Shown: positions 1-7,186 of the stretch, piece after piece | How the letters are laid out: each line of letters opens with the position of its first letter | Position numbering within the stretch: position 1 is the stretch's first letter | Origin: Bacteroidota bacterium | GTDB taxonomy: Bacteria; Bacteroidota; Bacteroidia; M30B66 | Direction of reading: 5' to 3' | Assembly: GCA_947497195.1 (NCBI GenBank) | Contig: CANMGM010000078.1 | Location: forward strand, 1-9,429 | DNA length: 9,429 nucleotides | Position numbers and translations under genes: made by a program | Notes under the pieces: generated by a model | Databases searched by the model: none | The model's input: the letters and a program-made list of their open reading frames with translations, nothing else | Told to the model about the DNA's origin: nothing

Positions 1-1527
1 CGTTTTAATGACAGAATCGAAATCGGCATTACGCGCAATCTCGAGTTTATATTGTTCCTCGATTTGTGCCACGAAAAGGTAGGGATCGGTTCCGGTTAAA
101 CTCTTTTGAATATCGGGGGGCGGAAGCAGATAATTCTGACCTGCTACCAAGGGCGGAAAGTTATCGGCGTTGAACTTCAACGTAACAATGTGGTTTTGCA
201 GCGTTGTGTCTCGAACCGGCACAACCAGCTTGGGCTTCGGCATGCCCGCTTCGAACGAGCCCGAAAGGTTTGCCTGCTGCTCGGTACCATCGTCCTTACT
301 GAATCGGATATCGCTCAGTACGGTATGCAACTCGCCCCGTCCAAACGTGCCCGAACCGGGCGAAAGACGGAGATTCCTGCCAACCGAAATATGCAGCATT
401 TGCTCCAAAATTGGCGTGGATGTTAGCTGCTGATCCATGAATGCCTCTCTGCCCGCCGGCCAGTTTTGCTGCGTCTGATTCAAATCCTGTCCCGCAGGAC
501 TTAACAAATTGGTTTCGGCAAAATAACCTCTGAACGATTCCACCAAAGGATCGAAGCGCGCAACCAAAGGTGCATTGCGAAACGGAATCCGCGTTCCGGG
601 TTTAGGATAGGCCAAACTTGCCTGAACTGGACCAACGCCAAATGGTAATGCAAGCGTGAAGGTGCAGACATCGCTTTGCCCTTGGTTCGAAAAAACAAGC
701 TGTCCGTTAAGATCGCGTGCCGTAATCTGCCATACGAACTCTCGGCCCGGTTGCAACTGCGGACTTAATGAGGAGAGAAAGTAAAAAGTATTAAATGTTG
801 AATCAATTACAAGAGGTGTTGTGGTGGATTGCAGCACCTGTAGAGGATTTCCGCCTTCGGGAAGTTCGGCCACCTTAATTCGGTATTGGAGGTTTGAACC
901 CTGCAAAATGCCGATAGGTGGCGTCCACGTAAACATAATGTTTTGAGGATTTGTAGAAACAACCTCCGAACTGCAGGCAGGTGCAATTGTAATGGGAGGC
1001 TGCACAAAAATTACCGGAAAGGGCAAGCTGCAACCAAGCGGTTCTCCTAATGAGAGGGCTTGCAGTGTTTCGTAATCGATTGCCTGTAGGCACAACTGGT
1101 AAATACCTTCGGGTACATTACCATTTATAAGCTCCTGTTGCGAAATGCCATTCAACTGAAGTGAATTGGAGTTGAAATACTGCTGCAATTCTGTTCCTGC
1201 CAGATTTAAAGTTGCCCCAGCCTCAACTACGATTGGCGGAACCCCAGGATTCTGATTGGCTGGAATCACAATACTCTGCCCGCTGGCAAGGTTGGTGATG
1301 CTACCAGCGAGAAAAAATCGCTTTGCAACCAAATTGGGATTGGTAATGCTTATTGCGGTCTGATCGGCAGCCCCAAGATATACCGAAACATCTGTTGAAT
1401 AGGGCGGAAGGATCGTTACATTCACAATCAATGGAACATCCTGCGCCTTCACAGCAATGCTAAGGAGCATGTAGCAAATCAATGCGATACATCTGTTCAA
1501 TTCTTTTTTCAAACGTTTTGTATTCAT
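1..1527 (-). CDS. Secreted TANFOR/FN3-like surface protein, C-terminus outside the window
   Basis: An uninterrupted reading frame of 509 codons runs from an ATG at 1525-1527 to the window edge without a stop, so the gene is partial. Residues 1-29 form a signal peptide (basic start, hydrophobic core, cleavage after VKAQ). Residues about 30-170 (LPPYS near 40-44, then a VPEGIYQLCLQAIDY segment, then GCSLPF at 165-170) look like the TANFOR-type N-terminal domain of large Bacteroidota surface proteins, recognised from memory. Residues about 177-293 look like an FN3-type beta sandwich, with PP at its start, FTWTPP at 199-204, FVWQI at 264-268 and CTFTL at 288-292. Four cysteines (146, 166, 185, 288) could form disulfides outside the cytoplasm. 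The rest has no family I recognise. It starts 4 bp after the barrel gene and is surely co-transcribed with it. Function unknown; adhesion or surface-layer roles are guesses. Whether it ends in a type IX secretion signal cannot be seen. Confidence 0.85.
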   Translation of the reverse strand, partial: MNTKRLKKELNRCIALICYMLLSIAVKAQDVPLIVNVTILPPYSTDVSVYLGAADQTAISITNPNLVAKRFFLAGSITNLASGQSIVIPANQNPGVPPIVVEAGATLNLAGTELQQYFNSNSLQLNGISQQELINGNVPEGIYQLCLQAIDYETLQALSLGEPLGCSLPFPVIFVQPPITIAPACSSEVVSTNPQNIMFTWTPPIGILQGSNLQYRIKVAELPEGGNPLQVLQSTTTPLVIDSTFNTFYFLSSLSPQLQPGREFVWQITARDLNGQLVFSNQGQSDVCTFTLALPFGVGPVQASLAYPKPGTRIPFRNAPLVARFDPLVESFRGYFAETNLLSPAGQDLNQTQQNWPAGREAFMDQQLTSTPILEQMLHISVGRNLRLSPGSGTFGRGELHTVLSDIRFSKDDGTEQQANLSGSFEAGMPKPKLVVPVRDTTLQNHIVTLKFNADNFPPLVAGQNYLLPPPDIQKSLTGTDPYLFVAQIEEQYKLEIARNADFDSVIKT

Positions 1528-1531
1528 GGCA

Positions 1532-3190
1532 TTAGAAATTAAATTGATATCCGGCACTCATCCAGAACTCGGTAAACGGATTTGCAACCGGAGTGTCGGC
1601 GGTATTGTGTGTTACACGTAAACTCGATATAAAACTGTGTCCTTTCGTGATGCGGTAATTTAAATTGATGTTGCTGTTGATGGTTAATCCCGAATTATCG
1701 CCCGCAAACTGATTGCTCATAAAGCCCATTCCCAATGAGGTGTTAAGTTTCTTCTTGAAGAAGGCGAGCGATACTCCGAGTGTTGGCCCGAACTGCCTTG
1801 CAAGCCCCTGGTTGAATTCGGTCTGTGAGAAATTTAGCCCCGCCGAATAGCTTGTTCCTGAAGTTGGCAGTCCATAGTTAAAATTTAGATTTCCAACCAT
1901 CACCGTATTGCCAATTAAATCTTTTTGAAATTCGTTTAGGCTCGTGAGGTTCTGATACATCAGTAAGCCAATAACGCCGAATGAACGCGATTTATCGGCC
2001 TTGGTATAGCGATTTATCAGTGTAAAATTCTGATTGGCAAGAGCCAGCCGTGTGGTGTCGTTCACCGGAATTATCCCTGCTCGCTGAGCAATTCCGTAAT
2101 TGCCGTATTGAATATCGAAACCGTAATGTTTCGTAGCCTGAATGCTCAAATTTACCGAGCCAATGGTTCGGTCGGTGGTAACCAGTTTGTTTCGCAGCAA
2201 ATTATCGCGCTGCAGTCCAATGCTCCCCGAAACACGCACTTTACCTTTTAGCATGTTAAACGATGGCTCAACGGTGTAGGCTTCCACATCGGTCTGGAAT
2301 ATAAATGCACCCATTGACTTAAAGTCCTGGTCAACCCGTCGGTAATTCAATTTGAGGTTCACAAAACGCGAAACATAACCGATGTAGACATTCCCCGCAA
2401 ACAATAGTTGCGAAGAAGCGTTTGGTCTGAAAAAACTGAATCTGTTTAACAGTGGATCATTTATACTATCGAGTTTTTGATCGCGCGTGTATGCCGAAGC
2501 TGCCACATCCATGCCCAGTTGAACATGTTTTAATATCATCGCCTTGCCGTTTAGTCCGACAACCAAATTCTCCTGCGGACGCAAGGTACTGGGAGCATCG
2601 GTGTAGCTGCTCGAGTCATCTTTGGCCTTAAGCACAATAAAATCGAGAAAGGTCCGGTCGTTCCCGATTCCTATCTTCCCGGCATAACACATCCGTTTGT
2701 ACGAAGGAGGAAATCCAAAATTCTTTTGTGTAGAATCTTCCCGAACGGCTTTATTTAATCTGCCTGCAATTGCCGAAAGTCTGAAGATGCCGGGCTTCAT
2801 TTCAAATCCACCTCCCAGCATAACCAAGCCTCCCAAGGTGTAGTTCGAATAATTGAGGCTCCTCCAACCAGCATGCAGTGTAAGCCATTTGTATTTCGGA
2901 CTAACCCCAAACTGATTGAAGGGTTGAGCAAACGAACGATTTTGCGCGCCGATGTTAAAATAAAACGGAAAACTAATTCCGAAAAGGGTAACTGTTGGCG
3001 AGCCATTTATACTCCACAAAAAGGGTTTTGAACGTGGCTCGATGCCCTCAACATGATAGAAATTAGCACCTAATGCAAGGCCTCCATTGAATCGAATCGG
3101 CTTTTCCTTTCCGATTGTTTCCAAATCCTGTGCGCTCAAGCCAAGATGTAAAAGGAAGAAAAAAGCTATAAATAGAAATTGCTTTAGCAT
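1532..3190 (-). CDS. Large outer-membrane beta-barrel protein, uncharacterised family
   Basis: This encodes 552 residues. I chose the ATG at 3188-3190 over a TTG 48 bp upstream. The ATG gives a clean signal peptide of about 21 residues (MLKQFLFIAFFFLLHLGLSAQ), and the longer form would begin upstream of the predicted -7 promoter element. After the signal the chain is mainly alternating polar/aromatic strands (for example FPFYFNIGAQNRSF, VNLKLNYRRVD, GFDIQYGNYGI) and ends in GYQFNF, a terminal aromatic beta signal as used by BAM substrates. The length suggests roughly twenty or more strands. No TonB box or plug domain is visible, so it is not an obvious TonB-dependent receptor. I do not recognise a named function. 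It leads an operon with the secreted TANFOR/FN3-like protein, which suggests a role in exporting, anchoring or partnering that protein; this is inference. Confidence 0.85.
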   Translation of the reverse strand: MLKQFLFIAFFFLLHLGLSAQDLETIGKEKPIRFNGGLALGANFYHVEGIEPRSKPFLWSINGSPTVTLFGISFPFYFNIGAQNRSFAQPFNQFGVSPKYKWLTLHAGWRSLNYSNYTLGGLVMLGGGFEMKPGIFRLSAIAGRLNKAVREDSTQKNFGFPPSYKRMCYAGKIGIGNDRTFLDFIVLKAKDDSSSYTDAPSTLRPQENLVVGLNGKAMILKHVQLGMDVAASAYTRDQKLDSINDPLLNRFSFFRPNASSQLLFAGNVYIGYVSRFVNLKLNYRRVDQDFKSMGAFIFQTDVEAYTVEPSFNMLKGKVRVSGSIGLQRDNLLRNKLVTTDRTIGSVNLSIQATKHYGFDIQYGNYGIAQRAGIIPVNDTTRLALANQNFTLINRYTKADKSRSFGVIGLLMYQNLTSLNEFQKDLIGNTVMVGNLNFNYGLPTSGTSYSAGLNFSQTEFNQGLARQFGPTLGVSLAFFKKKLNTSLGMGFMSNQFAGDNSGLTINSNINLNYRITKGHSFISSLRVTHNTADTPVANPFTEFWMSAGYQFNF

Positions 3191-3221
3191 TGTTGGTTCG
3201 GTTGGCACAAATCTAATTTGG

Positions 3222-3229
3222 CAAACATA
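3222..3229 (-). promoter_or_regulatory. Putative -7 element of the barrel/TANFOR operon
   Basis: On the minus strand this reads TATGTTTG, an exact match to the Bacteroidota -7 consensus TAnnTTTG, 31 bp before the ATG at 3190. No TTG lies at the usual distance upstream; a palindrome occupies that place. The pattern is seen, its activity is inferred. Confidence 0.5.
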
Positions 3230-3237
3230 GCTGTTCA

Positions 3238-3255
3238 ATCACTAATTCTAGTGAT
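3238..3255. repeat. Perfect inverted repeat, possible operator
   Basis: The arms ATCACTA and TAGTGAT are 7 bp, perfectly complementary, with a 4-base spacer. It lies 8 bp upstream of the predicted -7 element of the barrel operon, covering the spacer and -33 area, and 9 bp beyond the priA stop. The arms are AT-rich and no T-tract follows on the minus strand, so a terminator is unlikely; a regulator-binding site is possible. Confidence 0.35.
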
Positions 3256-3264
3256 ATGAATTAA

Positions 3265-5736
3265 CTAATTAGACGGATCAACATCCACAATAACGCGTAT
3301 TCCTTTTAATGGGAATTCGCTGTAAAATCGTGGTATTATTTGAGCGATACGCATTTTAACTTTTGCCGGCGATAGTTCGGCTTCCATCCGCAGCAGGATA
3401 TTTTTCTGAAACAAATTGCGCACCTTGCTCACCGGTGGGTATTCGGGACCGAGCACTCTGTTACCAAACGATTCGCGCAACAATTGCCCCAGAAATTCGG
3501 CAGCTTTATCGAGTTCCTGCGCCGATTCATGCCGGATGCACAGTTGAATCAAGCGCGTGTAGGGCGGATAGGCAAAGAGTTTCCGCTCATGAAGTTCGGC
3601 CCTAAAAAAGCTTGCATAATCGGCAGTTCGAACCCAATGCAATACCGGATGTTCGGGATCCCAGGTTTGAATTAGCGCGAGTCCGGGCTCCTTGCGTCTT
3701 CCGGCACGTCCTGCCACCTGTGTAAGCAACTGAAAACTACGTTCGTGTGCCCTAAAATCGGGATAATGAATCATGGCATCAGCATTGAGCACTGCGACCA
3801 GATGCACATCGCCAAAATCGAGTCCTTTACTCACCATTTGCGTTCCTACCAGCGCGTCAATGCGTTTTTCCTCGAAATCTTCGATTAACTTATGGTGTGC
3901 GTATTTCGAACGCGTGGTATCGAGGTCCATGCGCGCCACCTGCAAGTCGGGCAAAATAGCTCCCAATTCTTCTTCAATCTTTTCGGTGCCGAAACCTTTC
4001 ATACGCATATCGGTCGATTTGCAGTCGGCGCATTGACCGGGAACATTTAGCGTGTAGCCGCAATAATGGCATTTGAGCTGATGAACGGCTTTGTGGTAGG
4101 TAAGACTGATATCGCACGAAACACAATTCGGAACCCATTTGCAGCTGAAGCATTCGAGCATTGGTGCAAACCCGCGGCGATTCTTAAACAGGATGCTCTG
4201 TTTACCGGCAGCCTTCGTTTTCTCGAGCTCCTGAATTAAGGTTTTGCTGAAAATGCCTTCCATGCGTCGTTTGCGGGTATCTTCCTTCAAATCGGCGATT
4301 ACAACATCGGGCAATACCGCGCCGCCGAAACGTTCTTTTAGCGTAACAAGTTGATATTTATTGCTTTGGGCATGAAAGTAGGACTCTACCGAAGGCGTGG
4401 CGCTTCCGAGTAACACCGGGCAGCCATGGATTTTTGCTCTTACTATAGCAGCGTCTCTTGCCTGATAGCGTGGAGCCGGATCATGCTGCTTGTAGGATGG
4501 ATCGTGCTCTTCATCAACTATGATTAATCCAAGTCGGTTAAATGGCAGAAACAAGGCCGAGCGCGCACCGATTACAATGGCTGCGTCCTCTTTACAGGCA
4601 GCATTCCAGACCTCCATGCGTTCGTTTTCACTGAATTTGGAATGATATACCTGCACCTGTCGCCCAAATTGCTTTCGCAGGCGGTTGATTATTTGTGCGG
4701 TAAGCGCAATTTCAGGCAGTAGATAAAGCACCTGTTCGCCACGTTCAATAGCTTCGCGCATGAGGCGAATGTATATTTCAGTCTTGCCACTACCCGTTAA
4801 TCCATGCAGCAGAACCGGTTTGTTCTCCGCAAAACCATCCATAATGGTGTCGTATGCCTTAAGTTGGGCTTCACTTAATTGGGGCTCTCCATCATTGGCG
4901 TCAGATCCACTGAGGCGACTAACCGGACGATGCTCTATCCACAAAATATCTTTTTTTACAAGCTGCTGAATAGCATTCTGACTCGATTCGACCCGGGCTG
5001 CCAGTTCTTTTTTAGCCACGGCTTCGAGTTTTTCGTTATACCCTTTTTCGGTTTGCAGCATCGCCAAAATAATTTCCTGTTGCCGCGGGGCGCGGCGAAG
5101 ATCATCGATAAGCCTGCTTAAAACTTCTTCGGAGCGGTATGCCTCACAAAACGTCACATACGCTTCAGTCTTTGGTTTGAAAAGTTCGCGCATTTCTTCG
5201 CCGGCAACAATCAGTTTCTTTTCGGCCATAGACTGAAGCAGCGGAAAGATGGTTTTTATACCTGCCGCTGATGCCACATCTTCGAGATCCAGTTCACCAT
5301 TTTTTCGCAGGGCTTCGAGAATCTTTGCTTCGCGATCGCTGATGGTGCTGAAATCGAAATCGGTACCGGGTTCGGTGTAACGAACAATCGTTTCGCTCGA
5401 AAGTTTGAGGTATGCCGGCAATGCGGCCTGCATAACCTCGCCCTGACTGCACATGTAATACGAAGCAATCCAATCCCAAAACTGCAGCAGCCGCTCGTCG
5501 AACAGAGGCTCAAAATCGAGTATATCTTCAATATATCGGGCTTCACGGCCTTCGGGAGCGTTGGAGTGAATACGGATTACCAGTCCGGCATAGCGTTTTT
5601 TCTTACCAAGCGGAACCACAACGCGCTGTAACAGTCCGATATTTTTTTCAAATTCGCGGGGAACCCTGTACGAATAGGGTGTTGGGATAGCAAGGGGCAG
5701 AATAACATCCGCAAACAACGTAACACCTTGCTCCAT
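3265..5736 (-). CDS. priA: Primosomal protein N', replication-restart helicase PriA
   Basis: PriA is the superfamily 2 DNA helicase that recognises stalled or repaired forks and starts reloading of the replicative helicase. The 823 residues show the full family layout. An N-terminal 3'-end-binding domain (about 1-105, FADVILPLAIPTPYSYRVP) is followed by winged-helix-like and linker sequence to about 285. The helicase core has Walker A GLTGSGKT at 312-319, DEEH at 408-411, GSATPS at 444-449, TQMVSKGLDFG at 632-642 and QVAGRAGR at 673-680. Eight zinc-binding cysteines are all present in four pairs (529/532, 538/541, 556/559, 569/572). The C-terminal domain runs to the end. It is longer than E. 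coli PriA (732), with the extra length mainly before the helicase core. The gene begins 17 bp after the small barrel gene and has no promoter-like element of its own in that gap, so it is probably co-transcribed. No frame damage seen. Confidence 0.98.
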   Translation of the reverse strand: MEQGVTLFADVILPLAIPTPYSYRVPREFEKNIGLLQRVVVPLGKKKRYAGLVIRIHSNAPEGREARYIEDILDFEPLFDERLLQFWDWIASYYMCSQGEVMQAALPAYLKLSSETIVRYTEPGTDFDFSTISDREAKILEALRKNGELDLEDVASAAGIKTIFPLLQSMAEKKLIVAGEEMRELFKPKTEAYVTFCEAYRSEEVLSRLIDDLRRAPRQQEIILAMLQTEKGYNEKLEAVAKKELAARVESSQNAIQQLVKKDILWIEHRPVSRLSGSDANDGEPQLSEAQLKAYDTIMDGFAENKPVLLHGLTGSGKTEIYIRLMREAIERGEQVLYLLPEIALTAQIINRLRKQFGRQVQVYHSKFSENERMEVWNAACKEDAAIVIGARSALFLPFNRLGLIIVDEEHDPSYKQHDPAPRYQARDAAIVRAKIHGCPVLLGSATPSVESYFHAQSNKYQLVTLKERFGGAVLPDVVIADLKEDTRKRRMEGIFSKTLIQELEKTKAAGKQSILFKNRRGFAPMLECFSCKWVPNCVSCDISLTYHKAVHQLKCHYCGYTLNVPGQCADCKSTDMRMKGFGTEKIEEELGAILPDLQVARMDLDTTRSKYAHHKLIEDFEEKRIDALVGTQMVSKGLDFGDVHLVAVLNADAMIHYPDFRAHERSFQLLTQVAGRAGRRKEPGLALIQTWDPEHPVLHWVRTADYASFFRAELHERKLFAYPPYTRLIQLCIRHESAQELDKAAEFLGQLLRESFGNRVLGPEYPPVSKVRNLFQKNILLRMEAELSPAKVKMRIAQIIPRFYSEFPLKGIRVIVDVDPSN

Positions 5737-5753
5737 TTTACGGCCGGTGCGAA

Positions 5754-6320
5754 TTAATAAAGACCTACAATAAGTCCAACACGGTAAATCAAGGGTCCAC
5801 CGTAAATACTGCTGGCCTGTGTACCATCATCGAGCATGTTCCACAGTACCATGATGGTGAAGAAGGAATTTTGCCCTGCAGTTTGGCGGAGTCCTACCCC
5901 AATCGGAACGGCCGGAGTCCAGGTGCGTTTGAATTCAAAATTACCGATTGGCCCTTCGACCCAGCGTTCGTTGTTGATGCTTTCATATTCACCATGGAGG
6001 AAAATATTCGGTAAAATTTCGGGCAGGGGAACTGCGCGGGCAAATACACGGGCTCCATAAAACGAGGCGCGTTCTGAAGCATTCCCATACCTGTATTGAT
6101 AGTACATATAGGTTCCGCCAATTCCGGCCGAAAACACCCGGTTGAAGTTGTATCCTGCCAGCGGGGAGATATCGATGGAGGTGAATGTTCCGAAACCAAG
6201 GCCGAAATTTCCACCAACATACAATCTACTGCCGAAGGTTTCGCCAAACTCAGTCTGAGCAAAGGAGGCGGTTGACAGCGCAAGTATAATTAAACAACAT
6301 ACAATCTTGAAAGCACGCAT
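5754..6320 (-). CDS. Small outer-membrane beta-barrel protein
   Basis: This encodes 188 residues from an ATG at 6318-6320. A signal peptide of about 22 residues (MRAFKIVCCLIILALSTASFAQ) leads into glycine- and aromatic-rich alternating strands, for example LYVGGNFGLGFGTF, then AGIGGTYMYYQYRYG, and the protein ends with a terminal aromatic (VGLIVGLY). Its size fits an eight- to ten-stranded barrel of the general outer-membrane beta-barrel type. No peptidoglycan-binding OmpA domain or enzyme motif is visible, and I do not recognise a specific function. The middle contains a segment with NIFLHGEYESIN, which is typical of an outer-surface loop plus strand. It is followed closely by priA and probably shares its transcript, although nothing suggests a shared function. 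The only promoter-like element in the area lies just upstream of this gene. Confidence 0.8.
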   Translation of the reverse strand: MRAFKIVCCLIILALSTASFAQTEFGETFGSRLYVGGNFGLGFGTFTSIDISPLAGYNFNRVFSAGIGGTYMYYQYRYGNASERASFYGARVFARAVPLPEILPNIFLHGEYESINNERWVEGPIGNFEFKRTWTPAVPIGVGLRQTAGQNSFFTIMVLWNMLDDGTQASSIYGGPLIYRVGLIVGLY

Positions 6321-6343
6321 ACAGATTAAATAATTTATCTGAA

Positions 6344-6351
6344 CAAAGGTA
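6344..6351 (-). promoter_or_regulatory. Putative -7 element for the small barrel gene and priA
   Basis: The minus strand reads TACCTTTG, an exact TAnnTTTG match, 23 bp before the ATG at 6320. No TTG is found 17-23 bp upstream of it, so only half of the promoter consensus is seen. The 125-bp gap from 6321 to 6445 contains nothing else I can support. Confidence 0.5.
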
Positions 6352-6445
6352 AAAATAGCAAATAAATCGGGCTAGAATTCTATCAAACCTAGAAAGCTGA
6401 TTTAGAAAAAATGTGAATAAACCGAAAACATGAATCGAACCAAGT

Positions 6446-7093
6446 TCATTTCGTATTCCAGATGTTGTCGCCTTGCACCACCCAAGCCTTTCTGTAACCA
6501 GATTTGCTCAAGTCTTCGAATCCGGTAAACGAACCAAACGCGGGTAAAACAAGTGTGTTCTGAAGCAATACAAAAGCCGGTAAGCGCATCAATTGGCGGG
6601 CCTTCCCGCGCAGTGTAACCGAAGGATGAACGTGTCCGCAAAGTGTAGGAATTGCAAGGTCTTCACTCGGGTCGTGGCGCAGGGTTAATTCACCCACCTG
6701 AATTTCATCATGGGTTAGAAAGCCTGCCGAATCGATTAAACTCAGCATCGATTTGTCGTGGTTGCCTGGAATCACTTTCAAATCGAGCGAAGGATATTGC
6801 TCTGTCCACTTTAGAAACTCATCCCATTCGGAATTTAATTCGCTATGAAAAAAATCGCCCAGAATGATAAGCTCTTTTGCGTTTGAGCGGATTAAGGCAT
6901 TCGACAAACGATTCAAATCATTTTGCAAAATCTCATCCGGAATTGGGATGCCTTCTTTGCGAAACGTGGCCGATTTTCCAAAATGTGGATCGGCAATCAG
7001 GAGCGCTTGCGTTTCTTCAATTAAAACAGCCCGTTCGGGCATAAGCCTAAGGGTAAAGCCGAATTCAGGAATCGAAAGCGTAACATCGCCCAT
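6446..7093 (-). CDS. pdeM: Metallophosphoesterase, PdeM-type (ligase-associated DNA damage response family)
   Basis: The 215-residue protein has the complete calcineurin-like metallophosphoesterase signature. The metal ligands are in ADPHFGK (D35, H37), GDFFHS (D80, H83), PGNHD (N111, H112) and CGHVHP (H154, H156), with RHDP at 139-142 between them. The short form, with MPERAVLIEE leading straight into the first metal motif, fits the bacterial PdeM family of nucleases/phosphodiesterases. That family is often encoded beside an ATP-dependent DNA ligase, an Lhr-like helicase and a beta-CASP exonuclease. None of those partners lies in this window, so the DNA-repair role rests on family resemblance alone. 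The start at 7093 is preferred over M18 because residues 4-17 resemble the usual N-terminal strands of the family. The gene is separated from efp by an intrinsic terminator and appears to have its own promoter element. Confidence 0.85.
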   Translation of the reverse strand: MGDVTLSIPEFGFTLRLMPERAVLIEETQALLIADPHFGKSATFRKEGIPIPDEILQNDLNRLSNALIRSNAKELIILGDFFHSELNSEWDEFLKWTEQYPSLDLKVIPGNHDKSMLSLIDSAGFLTHDEIQVGELTLRHDPSEDLAIPTLCGHVHPSVTLRGKARQLMRLPAFVLLQNTLVLPAFGSFTGFEDLSKSGYRKAWVVQGDNIWNTK

Positions 7094-7097
7094 GGCG

Positions 7098-7105
7098 CAA
7101 AGCTA
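7098..7105 (-). promoter_or_regulatory. Putative -7 element of pdeM, unusually near the start codon
   Basis: The minus strand reads TAGCTTTG, an exact TAnnTTTG match whose last base lies only 4 bp from the ATG at 7093. Transcription from it would give a leaderless or nearly leaderless message. It lies downstream of the efp terminator, where a pdeM promoter is expected. No -33 TTG is visible. Confidence 0.4.
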
Positions 7106-7127
7106 TTGGATTAATGGATGCAGACTT

Positions 7128-7164
7128 AAAAAAGAAAACCCGGACGATTTATTCATCCGGGTTT
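7128..7164 (-). terminator. Intrinsic terminator of efp
   Basis: On the minus strand a perfect 9-bp stem (AAACCCGGA at 7164-7156 pairing with TCCGGGTTT at 7144-7136) with an 11-base loop is followed by a T-rich tract TTTTCTTTTTT. It begins 22 bp after the efp stop codon at 7187-7189. This is a textbook Rho-independent terminator and separates efp from pdeM. Confidence 0.9.
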
Positions 7165-7186
7165 ATTACACTAGGTATAATCTTAA

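Noticed and set aside
106..433. Two overlapping plus-strand open frames of about 87-106 codons
   Set aside because: They lie opposite the long minus-strand TANFOR/FN3-like gene. Their sequence is rich in Arg and Cys with no signal or family pattern, as expected for shadow frames.
3191..3238. Longer N-terminus of the large barrel protein from a TTG at 3238
   Set aside because: It would bury the signal peptide 16 residues inside and start upstream of the predicted -7 element.
3363..5546. Several open frames on both strands inside priA
   Set aside because: They are shadows of a complete, intact priA with all helicase and zinc motifs in one frame.
6430..6450. Short hairpin near the end of pdeM (GAAC-CAA-GTTC) as a terminator
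   Set aside because: The stem is only about 4-5 bp, overlaps the stop codon and is not followed directly by a T-tract.
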